Source of the DNA: Anaerospora hongkongensis
GTDB taxonomy: Bacteria; Bacillota; Negativicutes; Sporomusales; DSM-15969
Direction: 5' to 3'
Length of the DNA: 64,000 nucleotides
Assembly (NCBI RefSeq): GCF_004339805.1
Contig: NZ_SLUI01000018.1
Coordinates: 30,964 to 94,963, forward strand
Below, one piece after another: positions 17,561 to 26,193 of the stretch; the stretch's first letter is position 1; each line of letters opens with the position of its first letter. The translations under genes were made by a program, and so were the position numbers. Under the pieces are notes generated by a model. The model was not told where the DNA came from and did not search any database. It saw only the letters and a program-made list of their open reading frames with translations.

Positions 17561-18499
17561 ATGGGTAATATTAGGTACAAAGGCGTTGCCCGTACGATTG
17601 CCAGTACACCGCCCAAGGCACCGCGAGCTGATTTGATCGCGGAAGAGTGCGCGTGCTTTGAACCGGGGATGGAAAAAATTCAGGTTGAGGAAGTACTGGG
17701 GGCGGAAAGTGCCCAGCGCGTAATCGAAATCGATCTTACCATACCTGATAATAAACCGCCAATTGGTCAAGTAATTGATGTGTATATCAAAGAATTATGC
17801 ATTAAGGATATTGATGTCATACCCAATAAGGTTATTGTTCGCGGTGAGTTTGAAGTTAAAGTCATGTATGTTGCCGACTTGCCCAATGAGCCGGTGCATG
17901 CTTATGAAAAACACCATATCCGCTGGACCCGCGACATTGAAGTCATGGGTGTTGACAAAGATATGCCTGCTACTGCCGATGTGGTAGTTGAATTTGTTGA
18001 TTATGATGATTGTCATCATCATCATGACCGCCGCAAAATTCATGTGACGGTCGTGCTAAAGGTATGGACCCGTGTTACCAGCACGACGGAAATGGATGCT
18101 TACGTAATGACGCCAGTTGAAGAAGGCTATACATTAGGTGCCAGTACTACGAACAGCGCTGTTTCCGCATCGGAAGGCCTGACTGATAATGTATCAGCTT
18201 CGCAGCTGGGCGGTGGCGACATCTATGGCTATGGTGAATATAATACTTTTATTACCGGCCCTGTTGAAACGATAGCCGGAACACCGACAATTACTTCCGT
18301 AGCCGGTACGGTTAACGCAAGCAACGTTAACGTTCGTTCCGGTCCTGGCACGACTTTCCCATCGATTCAAAAGGTTGGCAAAGGGACGGCAGTAACGATC
18401 AAGGAACAGGCATTCGGCTGGTATAACGTAGTACTTCCCGACGGTTCGACAACCGGCTGGATTGCCAGCTGGCTAGTTGATACTACCGGTAATTTCTAG
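17561..18499 (+). CDS. SipL/SPOCS-domain (DUF3794) protein with C-terminal SH3b domain
   Basis: 312 residues. The SPOCS domain (about 50-175) contains IGQVIDVYIKELCIKDIDVI and NKVIVRGEFEVKVMYV, very like the preceding gene, with a smaller His insert (HHHH at 152-155) at the same position. A Ser/Thr/Gly-rich linker (about 190-245) leads to a bacterial SH3 domain (about 248-308: NASNVNVRSGPGTTF, VTIKEQAFGWYNV, GWIASWLV), which usually binds peptidoglycan. The combination suggests a protein that links spore-coat components to cortex or wall. No signal peptide is visible, as expected for mother-cell spore assembly. A purine-rich AGGGAAGAGGAGGGG tract precedes the ATG. Confidence 0.82.
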   Translation: MGNIRYKGVARTIASTPPKAPRADLIAEECACFEPGMEKIQVEEVLGAESAQRVIEIDLTIPDNKPPIGQVIDVYIKELCIKDIDVIPNKVIVRGEFEVKVMYVADLPNEPVHAYEKHHIRWTRDIEVMGVDKDMPATADVVVEFVDYDDCHHHHDRRKIHVTVVLKVWTRVTSTTEMDAYVMTPVEEGYTLGASTTNSAVSASEGLTDNVSASQLGGGDIYGYGEYNTFITGPVETIAGTPTITSVAGTVNASNVNVRSGPGTTFPSIQKVGKGTAVTIKEQAFGWYNVVLPDGSTTGWIASWLVDTTGNF

Positions 18500-18532
18500 A
18501 ATTAGACGAAAAACGCCGGGATATTCGATCTA

Positions 18533-18572
18533 AAACACCGCGTAGCCATTCGGTCTGCGGTGTTTCTTTATT
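18533..18572 (+). terminator. Hairpin after the SPOCS operon
   Basis: AAACACCGC (18533-18541) pairs with GCGGTGTTT (18557-18565), followed by CTTTATT. The tail overlaps the region just before the next gene. Confidence 0.6.
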
Positions 18573-18603
18573 GGCTGCTAAGAAAGAAGTAGGAGCGAAC
18601 ACA

Positions 18604-19473
18604 GTGAATAGAGAGCTTACTGCAATCGCATACCTGGGCTCCATGAAGTTAGGGGCAACTTCACCTCAGCTTTTCCGGGGCAGTGATCAACAATTGTATG
18701 TTGTTAAGCTGCTTGGCAACAGAGTTGGTCCTAAAGCGCTTGCTAACGAGTTTTTGGCAGCAGAATTGGGTGAGCAGCTAGGACTATGTTTTCCTGCCAG
18801 TGGTGTTATTTCAATCGATAAGCAGTTACTTGCGAAAAACCGCCGGTTACGGAGAGCGGGTGTGGTAGCTGGACCGCACTTTGCCTGCAAATACATCAGT
18901 AAGACCTTTTATGTGGATCGTACGTCGCTTAACCGGGTCGTCAATAAGTCTGAAATGGCCGGAGTCATGTTATTTGATCATTTGGTACATAATGTTGACC
19001 GTACGGTGAATCGCAAGAATCTTATCATCAGGCGCGAAGCAACAGGGTATCACATGTATGCAATTGACCATTCCCATCTTTTTAAGCGAGGGCGCTGGAC
19101 AACAGCGCAGCTTGCTGCTCTGGAGAAGGACTTGTCCGTCAATACGCGGCGTACTTATGGCTTATTGCTTAAACATTTTCTGCAGCCGGATGATTTTAGT
19201 CCCTATGCGCAAGCAATTCGCCAGTGGTCTGATGAATACCTGACCCAAACGGTAGCTGCCATCCCTGAGCAGTGGTTAACCGATCAAGCGGAACGGCAGG
19301 CGCTGCTTAACCACTTACTCTGCCGGCGTAATCAAATTGATGAGATCATGGCCAGCCTGACCAGATTGATTCCTCAAGCCCATCATAAGACGCAACCTGA
19401 GCCAGTACTGATCGAAGTTCAGGAGCCGGACGAAACAGTAACGCAGTCCGAGGAACCATTCCTTGCCGAATAG
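18604..19473 (+). CDS. HipA-like kinase domain protein (stand-alone)
   Basis: 289 residues from the GTG at 18604, which has AGGAG 8 bases upstream; a TTG at 18571 lies inside the preceding terminator tail. The N-terminal lobe has an Ala/Gly loop and lysine (YVVKLLGN). The catalytic segment LVHNVDRTVNRKNLI has the Asp and Asn of HipA-type kinases, and YAIDHSHLF is the metal-binding Asp motif, so it looks active. It resembles the HipA_2 family rather than toxin HipA: there is no HipB-like antitoxin gene beside it and no N-terminal HipA subdomain. The C-terminal 25 residues are acidic and proline-rich. The substrate is unknown. It follows the spore SPOCS operon and ends in a terminator shared with the convergent gene. 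Confidence 0.72.
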   Translation: MNRELTAIAYLGSMKLGATSPQLFRGSDQQLYVVKLLGNRVGPKALANEFLAAELGEQLGLCFPASGVISIDKQLLAKNRRLRRAGVVAGPHFACKYISKTFYVDRTSLNRVVNKSEMAGVMLFDHLVHNVDRTVNRKNLIIRREATGYHMYAIDHSHLFKRGRWTTAQLAALEKDLSVNTRRTYGLLLKHFLQPDDFSPYAQAIRQWSDEYLTQTVAAIPEQWLTDQAERQALLNHLLCRRNQIDEIMASLTRLIPQAHHKTQPEPVLIEVQEPDETVTQSEEPFLAE

Positions 19474-19523
19474 GGCAGAGGAAAAACTCTGGCAAAGCAA
19501 GAGCTGCCGATGGAGCAGAAACT

Positions 19524-19568
19524 AGACTAAAAAAAACCTGTGGAAAATCCACAGGTTTTTTTTAGTCT
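19524..19568. terminator. Bidirectional terminator
   Basis: A 45-base near-perfect palindrome: AAAAAAAACCTGTGG and CCACAGGTTTTTTTT form the core. It serves the HipA-like gene and the convergent L,D-transpeptidase gene. Confidence 0.9.
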
Positions 19569-19621
19569 AAGGGCTTTTTACTGTTCTCAGTAAGCTGCTG
19601 CCCACCTTGGATACGGAACAG

Positions 19622-20248
19622 TTAATCTCTGATGTAAATCGGTGTGCCAATACTGACTAAGCTGAAGAGTTCTTCCGCGTTGGCATTGTGCATGCGAATA
19701 CAGCCATTAGAGACCATTTGGCCAATTAGCCAGGGCTTATTTGTTCCGTGTATACCATAGGCATCATAGTTTAAACCCATCCAGCGGGTTCCTAAAACAC
19801 CTCCGGGATTAGGAATTTTAGTAGCGATGGCATAGTTGCCGAGCGGAGTCGGTGTCGAGGGTTTGCCGATAGCGACAGGATACTGCCGGGCCGGTGTATT
19901 GCCGTCAAAAAGGGTAAGCTGACGGCGCGATTTTGTAATTAAGATATTGGCGCGTGCCAGGCCGGTTGCGGCGCGTATTTTTGCTTTTACCGGTTCAATT
20001 GCGCGCGAGGGAGTTTCCGAAAGCCGGCAATAGGTTTTAGGGTCAAGTATACCTGTTACAGCCAGTTTTTCCGCATGTTGAAAGCAAGCGATTGCTTCCT
20101 GTGTCTCTATATCCAAGATTGTGCTGGAGGAGCCTGTGTAAAAACCGCGCTCGGTAAGTAGGTTTTGTACGATCGGTACCAGAGGACTGGACTGGCCTTC
20201 ATAAACATGAGCCAAACGGTACGGGGGGTAATAGAAACGGATGTTCAT
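19622..20248 (-). CDS. L,D-transpeptidase with N-terminal peptidoglycan-binding domain
   Basis: 208 residues from the ATG at 20248 (GGAGG 8 bases upstream). Residues 22-78 are a PG_binding_1-like helical domain (PIVQNLLTERGFY, ETQEAIACFQ, VTGILDPKTYCRL). The YkuD domain (about 100-208) ends in the catalytic motif GIHGTNKPW (His167) and SNGCIRMHN (Cys183), both intact. These enzymes make 3-3 cross-links in peptidoglycan or attach proteins; B. subtilis YkuD is spore-associated and sigma-K dependent. There is no signal peptide, again as for YkuD, so action in the mother cell/spore cortex is plausible. A weak sporulation promoter lies upstream. Confidence 0.88.
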   Translation of the reverse strand: MNIRFYYPPYRLAHVYEGQSSPLVPIVQNLLTERGFYTGSSSTILDIETQEAIACFQHAEKLAVTGILDPKTYCRLSETPSRAIEPVKAKIRAATGLARANILITKSRRQLTLFDGNTPARQYPVAIGKPSTPTPLGNYAIATKIPNPGGVLGTRWMGLNYDAYGIHGTNKPWLIGQMVSNGCIRMHNANAEELFSLVSIGTPIYIRD

Positions 20249-20285
20249 GGTGTTGGCCTCCTTGGGGAATTGATTGTGTTGCATC

Positions 20286-20313
20286 ATTATATGCAGAGGC
20301 AATATATTTGGTC
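20286..20313 (-). promoter_or_regulatory. Weak sporulation-type promoter of the L,D-transpeptidase
   Basis: Minus strand: GACC, 16 bases, CATATAAT. It fits a sigma-K or sigma-E -10 partly; the -35 has only the central AC. Confidence 0.25.
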
Positions 20314-20429
20314 AGTATTGCAATGTATAAAACAATGGGAAAAATGGCTAGAATAGTCAAGGAAGCACCAAAGCAGACTGGGACCTTTTTTGCCTAAGAG
20401 AAAGCGGAGGAAAGCGAGACGGAGGATTC

Positions 20430-21251
20430 ATGACAACAGAGAAAACAGGAAGCCTGGTCATTATTGGCGGAAACGAAGATAAAACCAACGAGTGTACCAT
20501 ATTGCGCAAGTTTATCGAATTGGCAGGCGGCCGGCAGGCACGAATTGCTATTTTAACGACAGCTACGGAACTGCCGCGCGAAGTAGGCGATGAGTACCGC
20601 TCGTTATTTACTGAGCTGGGAGCGGCTTCAGCGGGCATTCTGTATATTGCCAACCGGGAAGCGGCCAATGATTTTCATCAAGTTAGTGAAATAGAACAAG
20701 CTACAGGTATTTTTTTTACCGGCGGTGATCAGCTCAGGCTGACGAGTATCCTTGGCGGATCCAGAGTGGACAAGGCTATTCGCCGGGCATACGGGAAAGG
20801 GGCTATTATTGCCGGGACCAGTGCCGGTGCGTCGGTAATGAGCGATACGATGATCGTTGGCGGTGATTCCAGTGATACGCCTAAGAAGTCAACGATCAGC
20901 ATGGCGCATGGGATGGATTTGCTGGAGGATGTTGTCATTGATCAGCATTTTGCCCAGCGGGGGAGAATAAACCGGCTGCTGGGAGCAGTGGCCCAAAATC
21001 CATACGTATTGGGTGTAGGTGTGGATGAAGATACGGCTGTGATTGTTGCTCCTGACGGAAAGATGGAAGTTATTGGATCGCAAACGGTAACGGTGGTTGA
21101 TGGCAAGAATATTATTCACTCCAATATTTCCGAATCCAAGCCAAATGAGTCGCTGGCTATTACGAATGTTATGCTCCATATACTCCCGGTTGGATTTGGT
21201 TTTGATATACGGCGTCGTATTCCCTATCTAATTAAGGAAGATGGAAAATGA
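20430..21251 (+). CDS. cphB: Cyanophycinase
   Basis: 273 residues, family S51 serine peptidase. It degrades cyanophycin (multi-L-arginyl-poly-L-aspartate) to beta-Asp-Arg dipeptides in the cytoplasm. The motifs GSLVIIGGNEDK at the N-terminus, FFTGGDQLRL near 95 and the nucleophile elbow AGTSAGASVMS (Ser131) are intact, as is DQHFAQRGRINRL. GGAGG precedes the ATG at 20430. The stop lies 63 bases before cphA, so synthesis and breakdown genes form one operon. A dipeptidase E-like function is less likely given the partner gene. Confidence 0.93.
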   Translation: MTTEKTGSLVIIGGNEDKTNECTILRKFIELAGGRQARIAILTTATELPREVGDEYRSLFTELGAASAGILYIANREAANDFHQVSEIEQATGIFFTGGDQLRLTSILGGSRVDKAIRRAYGKGAIIAGTSAGASVMSDTMIVGGDSSDTPKKSTISMAHGMDLLEDVVIDQHFAQRGRINRLLGAVAQNPYVLGVGVDEDTAVIVAPDGKMEVIGSQTVTVVDGKNIIHSNISESKPNESLAITNVMLHILPVGFGFDIRRRIPYLIKEDGK

Positions 21252-21314
21252 AAACTTAGTATCAGCGAGCTCAGATTTTTAAGATAGAATCGTTTTGGCA
21301 AGGAGGGCTTTACC

Positions 21315-23984
21315 ATGAATATTTTATCGACACGAATTATTGAAGGGCCGAATGTTCACAGTTATCATCCTATTGTTCGTGTTAAGCTGGATATCGGCAA
21401 GTATGAGGATATTCCAACGAATGAAATTGCCGGGTTTACCGAACGTATAACGGACCTGCTGCCGGGGCTGAAGGAGCACCAATGTTCCCGAGGCTATCCG
21501 GGAGGTTTTTTAGAACGTCTGATTGAAGGTACGTATTTGGCACATGTCTTTGAACACGTTGCGATCGAACTGCAATGCATGGCAGGCTATGAAGTCAGTT
21601 TCGGCAAAGCGCGGGGCAGCGGCAGTCCTGGTGTTTATGATGTGGTAATCAGCTTTCGGAATAAAGGGGCGGCTCAGCAGGCTGTTTTACAAGCCGATCA
21701 GGTACTCAAGGCTGTTTTGGATAAGCAGCCTATCGATATTAAGGCAGTAATTACGGCGATTAAGCAAGCCGGTGATCAAAATGAGCTTGGGCCGAGTACC
21801 GCAGCTATTTACCGGGCCGCCAAAGAAAAGGGCATCCCGGTTATGCGTGTTGGTGATGAGAATTTGCTGATTTTAGGCTACGGCTCCAAACAAAAGCGGA
21901 TTTGGGCGACCACGACAAGCCAGACCGGGGCATTAGCCACAGATCTGGCCTGTGATAAAGGATTGACGAATAAAATATTAACAGATGGCTGTATTCCCGT
22001 CCCCTATGGCATGGTGGTCACCTCGGCGGAACAAGCAAAAGAAGCGCTGCGGGAAATAAGTAAACCGGTTGCTGTTAAACCGCTTACAGGCAATCAGGGC
22101 AAGGGCGTAACCCTGGAAATCACATCGGCAGTTCAAGCGGAACGGGCTTATCAGGTTGCCAGTGAATATGATAAAAATGTAATTGTTGAGCAGTTTATCA
22201 CCGGACGTCAATACCGCTTTTGTGTGGTGAATGGCAAAGTGGAGGCAGTTGCAGAGCGAATACCTGCCTACGTTGTCGGTGACGGCAAGCGAACGGTGAA
22301 GGAACTGGTAGATATCGTGAATTCCGACCCGAACAGAGGAGTAGGCCATGAAAAACCACTGACGCGTATCACCATTGATGCGGTAGCAATTACCGTACTG
22401 GCTAAACAAGATTGCCACCCTCAATCCATTCCGGAAGCAGGGAAAGTCGTTTATATCCGGGAGAATGCAAATCTTAGCACAGGTGGCACGGCAGTGGATG
22501 TTACCGATATTGTTCATCCCGCTAACAAACAGCTGATTGAGAGGGCCACCAGGCTTATTGGACTGGATGTGGCGGGAGTTGATGTTGTAGCCGAAGATAT
22601 TACACAGCCTATCCGGGAGGGAACAGGTGCGGTTATTGAAATTAATGCAGCTCCCGGTATTCGCATGCATCATTATCCTTCAGCCGGCAAGCCGCGCAAT
22701 GTTGCCGGTGCAATTATTGACTCACTTTTTCCTGATGACAGCACGGGACGGATTCCGCTTGTAGCAATTACAGGTACCAACGGGAAAACAACGGTCACGC
22801 GGATGATCGGTCATATTTGGCAGACTGCAGGACGTAGAGTTGGCATGACAACAACTGACGGCATCTATATAGACGGCTGCTGTGTACGCGAAGGCGATAC
22901 AACCGGCCCTGCCAGCGCACGTACTGTTTTGACCGATCCGGCAGTGGAGGTTGCTGTGCTGGAGACGGCACGCGGGGGGATTGTACGGGCGGGCTTAGCC
23001 TTTGATAAATGCGATGTAGGTATTGTGACGAATATTACGGAAGATCATCTGGGGCAAGATGGAATTGAGGATTTAGAGGGACTGGCCCGTGTAAAATCAT
23101 TAATTATTGAGACTGTCCGCCCAGATGGCTTCTCTCTGCTTAATGCCGACGACCGTTATGTAACAGCTTTAGCATCAAGAGCGCGAGGGGAAATTGTTTA
23201 TTTTAGCATCGAGCCTGACAATATTATTATCAGACGTCATTTGGGAGTAGGCGGCAGAGCATTCTTTGTCCGGGATAATGTAATTTATACTGCTAAAGGA
23301 AGAGAAGCGCAGGTTATTGCCGCAGTTGACGATATCCCGATCACCTTAGGCGGTATCGCCCAGCATAATTTGCAAAATGCGATGATTGCTGCAGCGGCTT
23401 GTTATTGTATGAAAGTGCCTCCTGCGTTTATTTACCGGGGTCTGTCAACTTTTGCCGAAAACCCGGGACGGCTTACTGTACTGCCTGTGCGGGATTTTAG
23501 AGTCTGCATCGATTACGGGCACAATCCCGCCGGCTATCAGGCGCTTGTTAACACAGTGAAACGAATGGGCGCATCCCGGTTAGTGGGGGTAATTGCTGCT
23601 CCCGGAGACCGTCGTGATGATGTGGTCGTCAATGTGGGGCGCATTGCCGGCCGCGGCTTTGATCATATCTACGTGAAAGAGGATGATGATTTGCGGGGTA
23701 GGAAACCGGGAGAAGTCTCGAAGTTGCTGTATAAGGGAGTTTTGGAGGCCGGTCTTGCTTCCGAGCGAATTCAAATGGTATTGCCGGAGAAAGAAGCGGT
23801 ATATGCCGCTCTTGCCAATGCACATGCGGGTGATCTAATTGTTGTTTTCTATGAGAAATACGGCGATGTTTTTCAAACGATTCAGCAATTTTGCCAGCAG
23901 TGTCAGGAACAAGCTATTGAAACAATACCGGCAGCAGCGGTAGGAACAGGCGAACTGCTCGTTGGTGGCGTAAATGCTGTATAA
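21315..23984 (+). CDS. cphA: Cyanophycin synthetase
   Basis: 889 residues, normal CphA1 length. It adds Asp and Arg alternately to the polymer using ATP. Three parts are visible: the N-terminal domain (1-160, SRGYPGGFLERLIEGTYLAH), an ATP-grasp domain (about 200-470, with VKPLTGNQGKGVTL and IEINAAPGIRMH), and a Mur-ligase-like domain with the P-loop ITGTNGKTTVTRM near 485-497, DYGHNPAGY and GDRRDD. All key motifs are intact. GGAGGG precedes the ATG. Cyanophycin is a nitrogen store; in a non-photosynthetic spore former it may serve sporulation or germination, which is inference. Confidence 0.95.
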   Translation: MNILSTRIIEGPNVHSYHPIVRVKLDIGKYEDIPTNEIAGFTERITDLLPGLKEHQCSRGYPGGFLERLIEGTYLAHVFEHVAIELQCMAGYEVSFGKARGSGSPGVYDVVISFRNKGAAQQAVLQADQVLKAVLDKQPIDIKAVITAIKQAGDQNELGPSTAAIYRAAKEKGIPVMRVGDENLLILGYGSKQKRIWATTTSQTGALATDLACDKGLTNKILTDGCIPVPYGMVVTSAEQAKEALREISKPVAVKPLTGNQGKGVTLEITSAVQAERAYQVASEYDKNVIVEQFITGRQYRFCVVNGKVEAVAERIPAYVVGDGKRTVKELVDIVNSDPNRGVGHEKPLTRITIDAVAITVLAKQDCHPQSIPEAGKVVYIRENANLSTGGTAVDVTDIVHPANKQLIERATRLIGLDVAGVDVVAEDITQPIREGTGAVIEINAAPGIRMHHYPSAGKPRNVAGAIIDSLFPDDSTGRIPLVAITGTNGKTTVTRMIGHIWQTAGRRVGMTTTDGIYIDGCCVREGDTTGPASARTVLTDPAVEVAVLETARGGIVRAGLAFDKCDVGIVTNITEDHLGQDGIEDLEGLARVKSLIIETVRPDGFSLLNADDRYVTALASRARGEIVYFSIEPDNIIIRRHLGVGGRAFFVRDNVIYTAKGREAQVIAAVDDIPITLGGIAQHNLQNAMIAAAACYCMKVPPAFIYRGLSTFAENPGRLTVLPVRDFRVCIDYGHNPAGYQALVNTVKRMGASRLVGVIAAPGDRRDDVVVNVGRIAGRGFDHIYVKEDDDLRGRKPGEVSKLLYKGVLEAGLASERIQMVLPEKEAVYAALANAHAGDLIVVFYEKYGDVFQTIQQFCQQCQEQAIETIPAAAVGTGELLVGGVNAV

Positions 23985-24107
23985 AGCCGATTTTCCGATC
24001 AATTACGCCTTATTCTAAGAAATTGTTTTGAAGGGGATTGCAGGTAAATCCTATTGCGCGTACAATAACTATATGGAATTACCATAGCTTATCTGTGGAG
24101 GTGCAAT

Positions 24108-24578
24108 ATGGAAACTGTTCAATCCACTCAAGAACTCCAATTGGTTGTCTTCCGGCTTGCTAAAGAAGAATATGGCCTGCCGATAACCAAAGTCCAGGAA
24201 ATTAATCGTCTAGTTCCTATTACCAAGCTCCCCCAAACCCCTTCTTTTATGGAAGGAATTATTAACTTACGGGGACGGATTATCCCTGTAATTGATTTGC
24301 GAAAACGTTTTTCACTTGCCGTATCGGAGCACAATGATGATACCCGTATTATTATTGTGGAAGTGAGCGGGCAAACGGTGGGAATCATTGTCGATGCCGT
24401 AACAGAGGTAGTCAGGCTGCCTGTCGCCAGCGTTGAACCGCCGCCGCCGACCTTTATTCTGGAAGCGCAATATATTTATGGTGTGGGAAAAATCGATGGC
24501 AGGCTGTTAATTCTGCTGGAGATAGACAATATCCTGACCAGTCAGGAAGAAATTGCCCTGAAGCAAATGAATGGGTAA
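24108..24578 (+). CDS. cheW: CheW-like chemotaxis coupling protein
   Basis: 156 residues forming one CheW domain: LVVFRLAKEEYGLPITKVQEI at the start, IINLRGRIIPVIDLRKRF near 62-80, VGIIVDAVTEVVRLP near 92, and a C-terminal GVGKIDGRLLILLEID. CheW links methyl-accepting receptors to the CheA kinase at the membrane arrays. No other che gene is next to it; it lies alone between cphA and ispE, so it may be an auxiliary coupling protein (CheW/CheV-like without receiver domain). GGAGG precedes the ATG at 24108. Its last codons are close to or overlap the next start. Confidence 0.9.
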   Translation: METVQSTQELQLVVFRLAKEEYGLPITKVQEINRLVPITKLPQTPSFMEGIINLRGRIIPVIDLRKRFSLAVSEHNDDTRIIIVEVSGQTVGIIVDAVTEVVRLPVASVEPPPPTFILEAQYIYGVGKIDGRLLILLEIDNILTSQEEIALKQMNG

Positions 24579-24591
24579 GGACTGTAGTGCG

Positions 24592-25479
24592 GTGCTTAAG
24601 ATTGAAGCTCATGCTAAAATTAATTTAGCGCTTGATGTGCTTGGCAAGCGTTCTGATGGTTATCATCAAGTGGAGATGATTATGCAGTCGGTTAGTTTAG
24701 CTGATACAGTGACGCTGACCGAAGTGCCCGGGGATATCAAAGTAACGGCAAGCGAAGCCCGCCTGCCCTGCAATAGTGACAATTTAGCCTATCGCGCGGC
24801 GGCGCTGCTGCGCGATACTTTGCATATTGACAAAGGTGTCGCGATTCATCTGGAGAAGCGCATTCCAATAGCAGCCGGGCTAGCCGGTGGCAGCAGTGAT
24901 GCTGCGGCTGTGCTGAAGGGCTTAAACCAGCTTTGGCAGCTGGGGCTGTCAATGGACGAACTAATGCGGCTGGGCGCGAAACTGGGATCAGATGTACCTT
25001 TTTGTGTCAGTGGCGGCACAATGCGTGCTTATGGCCGGGGCGAATTGCTGGAACCACTTCCTGCTATGCCGAAGGCTTTTGTCGTATTGGCTAAGCCGTT
25101 TGTTGGCGTTTCGACTGCGTGGGTATACCGTAATTACAGGCCCGCTCAAGTCAAGCAGAGGCCCGACATACCAGCAATGATCGCCAGTCTCGGCAAAGGC
25201 GAATATGATGGTATTGCCTCACGGTTGTGTAATGTATTAGAAAGTGTTACCATACCGGCTTATCCGGCAGTGGCACAAATAAAAAAACTGATGTCTGACT
25301 ACGGGGCGGCTTCGCTGATGTCTGGCAGCGGTCCTACTGTTTTTGGTCTTGTTGCCGATAGAGTGCAGGCTGAAAAAATAGCGGTTCAGCTGAAGCAGGA
25401 AGTAAAAGCTCAGGTATACGTAGCAGAAACAGTGACTAAGGTGGGGGAAGAAGATGGAGAGGCGCTTATTGCCGATTAA
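24592..25479 (+). CDS. ispE: 4-diphosphocytidyl-2-C-methyl-D-erythritol kinase
   Basis: About 295 residues of the GHMP kinase family; fourth step of the non-mevalonate isoprenoid pathway. EAHAKINLALDVLGKR near the N-terminus, the ATP loop PIAAGLAGGSSDAAA near 93 and the C-terminal SLMSGSGPTVFGL are intact. I prefer the GTG at 24592 because the product then begins MLKIEAHAKINL like other IspE proteins and TAAGGA lies about 10 bases upstream; an ATG at 24571 overlapping the cheW stop is the alternative. The 3' end overlaps the next gene by 26 bases, so the two are coupled. The ispE-purR neighbourhood is conserved in Firmicutes. Confidence 0.93.
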   Translation: MLKIEAHAKINLALDVLGKRSDGYHQVEMIMQSVSLADTVTLTEVPGDIKVTASEARLPCNSDNLAYRAAALLRDTLHIDKGVAIHLEKRIPIAAGLAGGSSDAAAVLKGLNQLWQLGLSMDELMRLGAKLGSDVPFCVSGGTMRAYGRGELLEPLPAMPKAFVVLAKPFVGVSTAWVYRNYRPAQVKQRPDIPAMIASLGKGEYDGIASRLCNVLESVTIPAYPAVAQIKKLMSDYGAASLMSGSGPTVFGLVADRVQAEKIAVQLKQEVKAQVYVAETVTKVGEEDGEALIAD

Positions 25480-26155
25480 ATTGGACAGCTATAAGCCTTT
25501 GCGTGAAGTGGTGAGTGAAACTCTGCGGGATGCTATATCTTCCGGTGTTTTGCAGCCGGGTGAGAGGCTGATGGAAATTCAGCTTGCTGAGGAACTCGGG
25601 GTTAGCCGGACACCGGTACGCGAGGCTATCCGCAAATTGGAGCTTGAAGGCTTTGTGGTCATGGTGCCACGGCGGGGTACATATGTAGCGGACTTATCGT
25701 TAAAAGATATTAATGAGGTCTTTGAAATTCGTACGGCACTTGATGTGCTGGCGGCAGGTCTTGCGGCGGAGCGAATTACTGATGAAGAATTAGAACTCTT
25801 AGAGCGTCTGCTCGTGCATATCGGTGAATATATTGATAATGGCGATATGGAAAAAATTGTTGAAGCTGACAGTCAGTTTCATGACATATTATATAAAGCA
25901 AGCCGAAACGACCGCTTGGTCGGTATCATTAACAATCTGCGGGAACAGTTTACCCGGTTTCGTACGATTTCCATTGCCTATCCAGGAAGACTGAAAGATA
26001 CCTGGGAGGAGCACCGCCGTCAGGTGGAAGCTATTGCCCAGCGCAATGTGGATGTTGCCATGCAGCTGGCCCGGGAGCATATGGAAAACGCAGAGCAGAC
26101 ATTGCTTTTAGATATGAATGAACGCAGAGGCTATACGACCGCTAAAGATAAATAA
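25454..26155 (+). CDS. GntR/FadR-family transcriptional regulator (FCD domain)
   Basis: 233 residues. The N-terminal winged helix (about 15-80) has LRDAISSGVLQPGERL, QLAEELGVSRTPVREAIRKL and VVMVPRRGTYVADL. The C-terminal FCD ligand domain (about 90-220) has the metal-site pattern EADSQFHDILYKAS, EEHRRQVEAIAQRNV and AREHMENA. FCD regulators respond to small organic acids or sugars. GGGGGAAG precedes the ATG at 25454, inside the ispE 3' end. Its target is probably not ispE; the coupling is common in Negativicutes-like genomes but its ligand is unknown. Confidence 0.88.
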   Translation: MERRLLPIKLDSYKPLREVVSETLRDAISSGVLQPGERLMEIQLAEELGVSRTPVREAIRKLELEGFVVMVPRRGTYVADLSLKDINEVFEIRTALDVLAAGLAAERITDEELELLERLLVHIGEYIDNGDMEKIVEADSQFHDILYKASRNDRLVGIINNLREQFTRFRTISIAYPGRLKDTWEEHRRQVEAIAQRNVDVAMQLAREHMENAEQTLLLDMNERRGYTTAKDK

Positions 26156-26193
26156 AAGGCAAGGTAAACCTTTAGTTCGGGGGAGATTACAGC

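Noticed and set aside
18604..19473. HipBA toxin-antitoxin module
   Set aside because: No HipB-like DNA-binding gene is adjacent and the protein lacks the N-terminal HipA subdomain.
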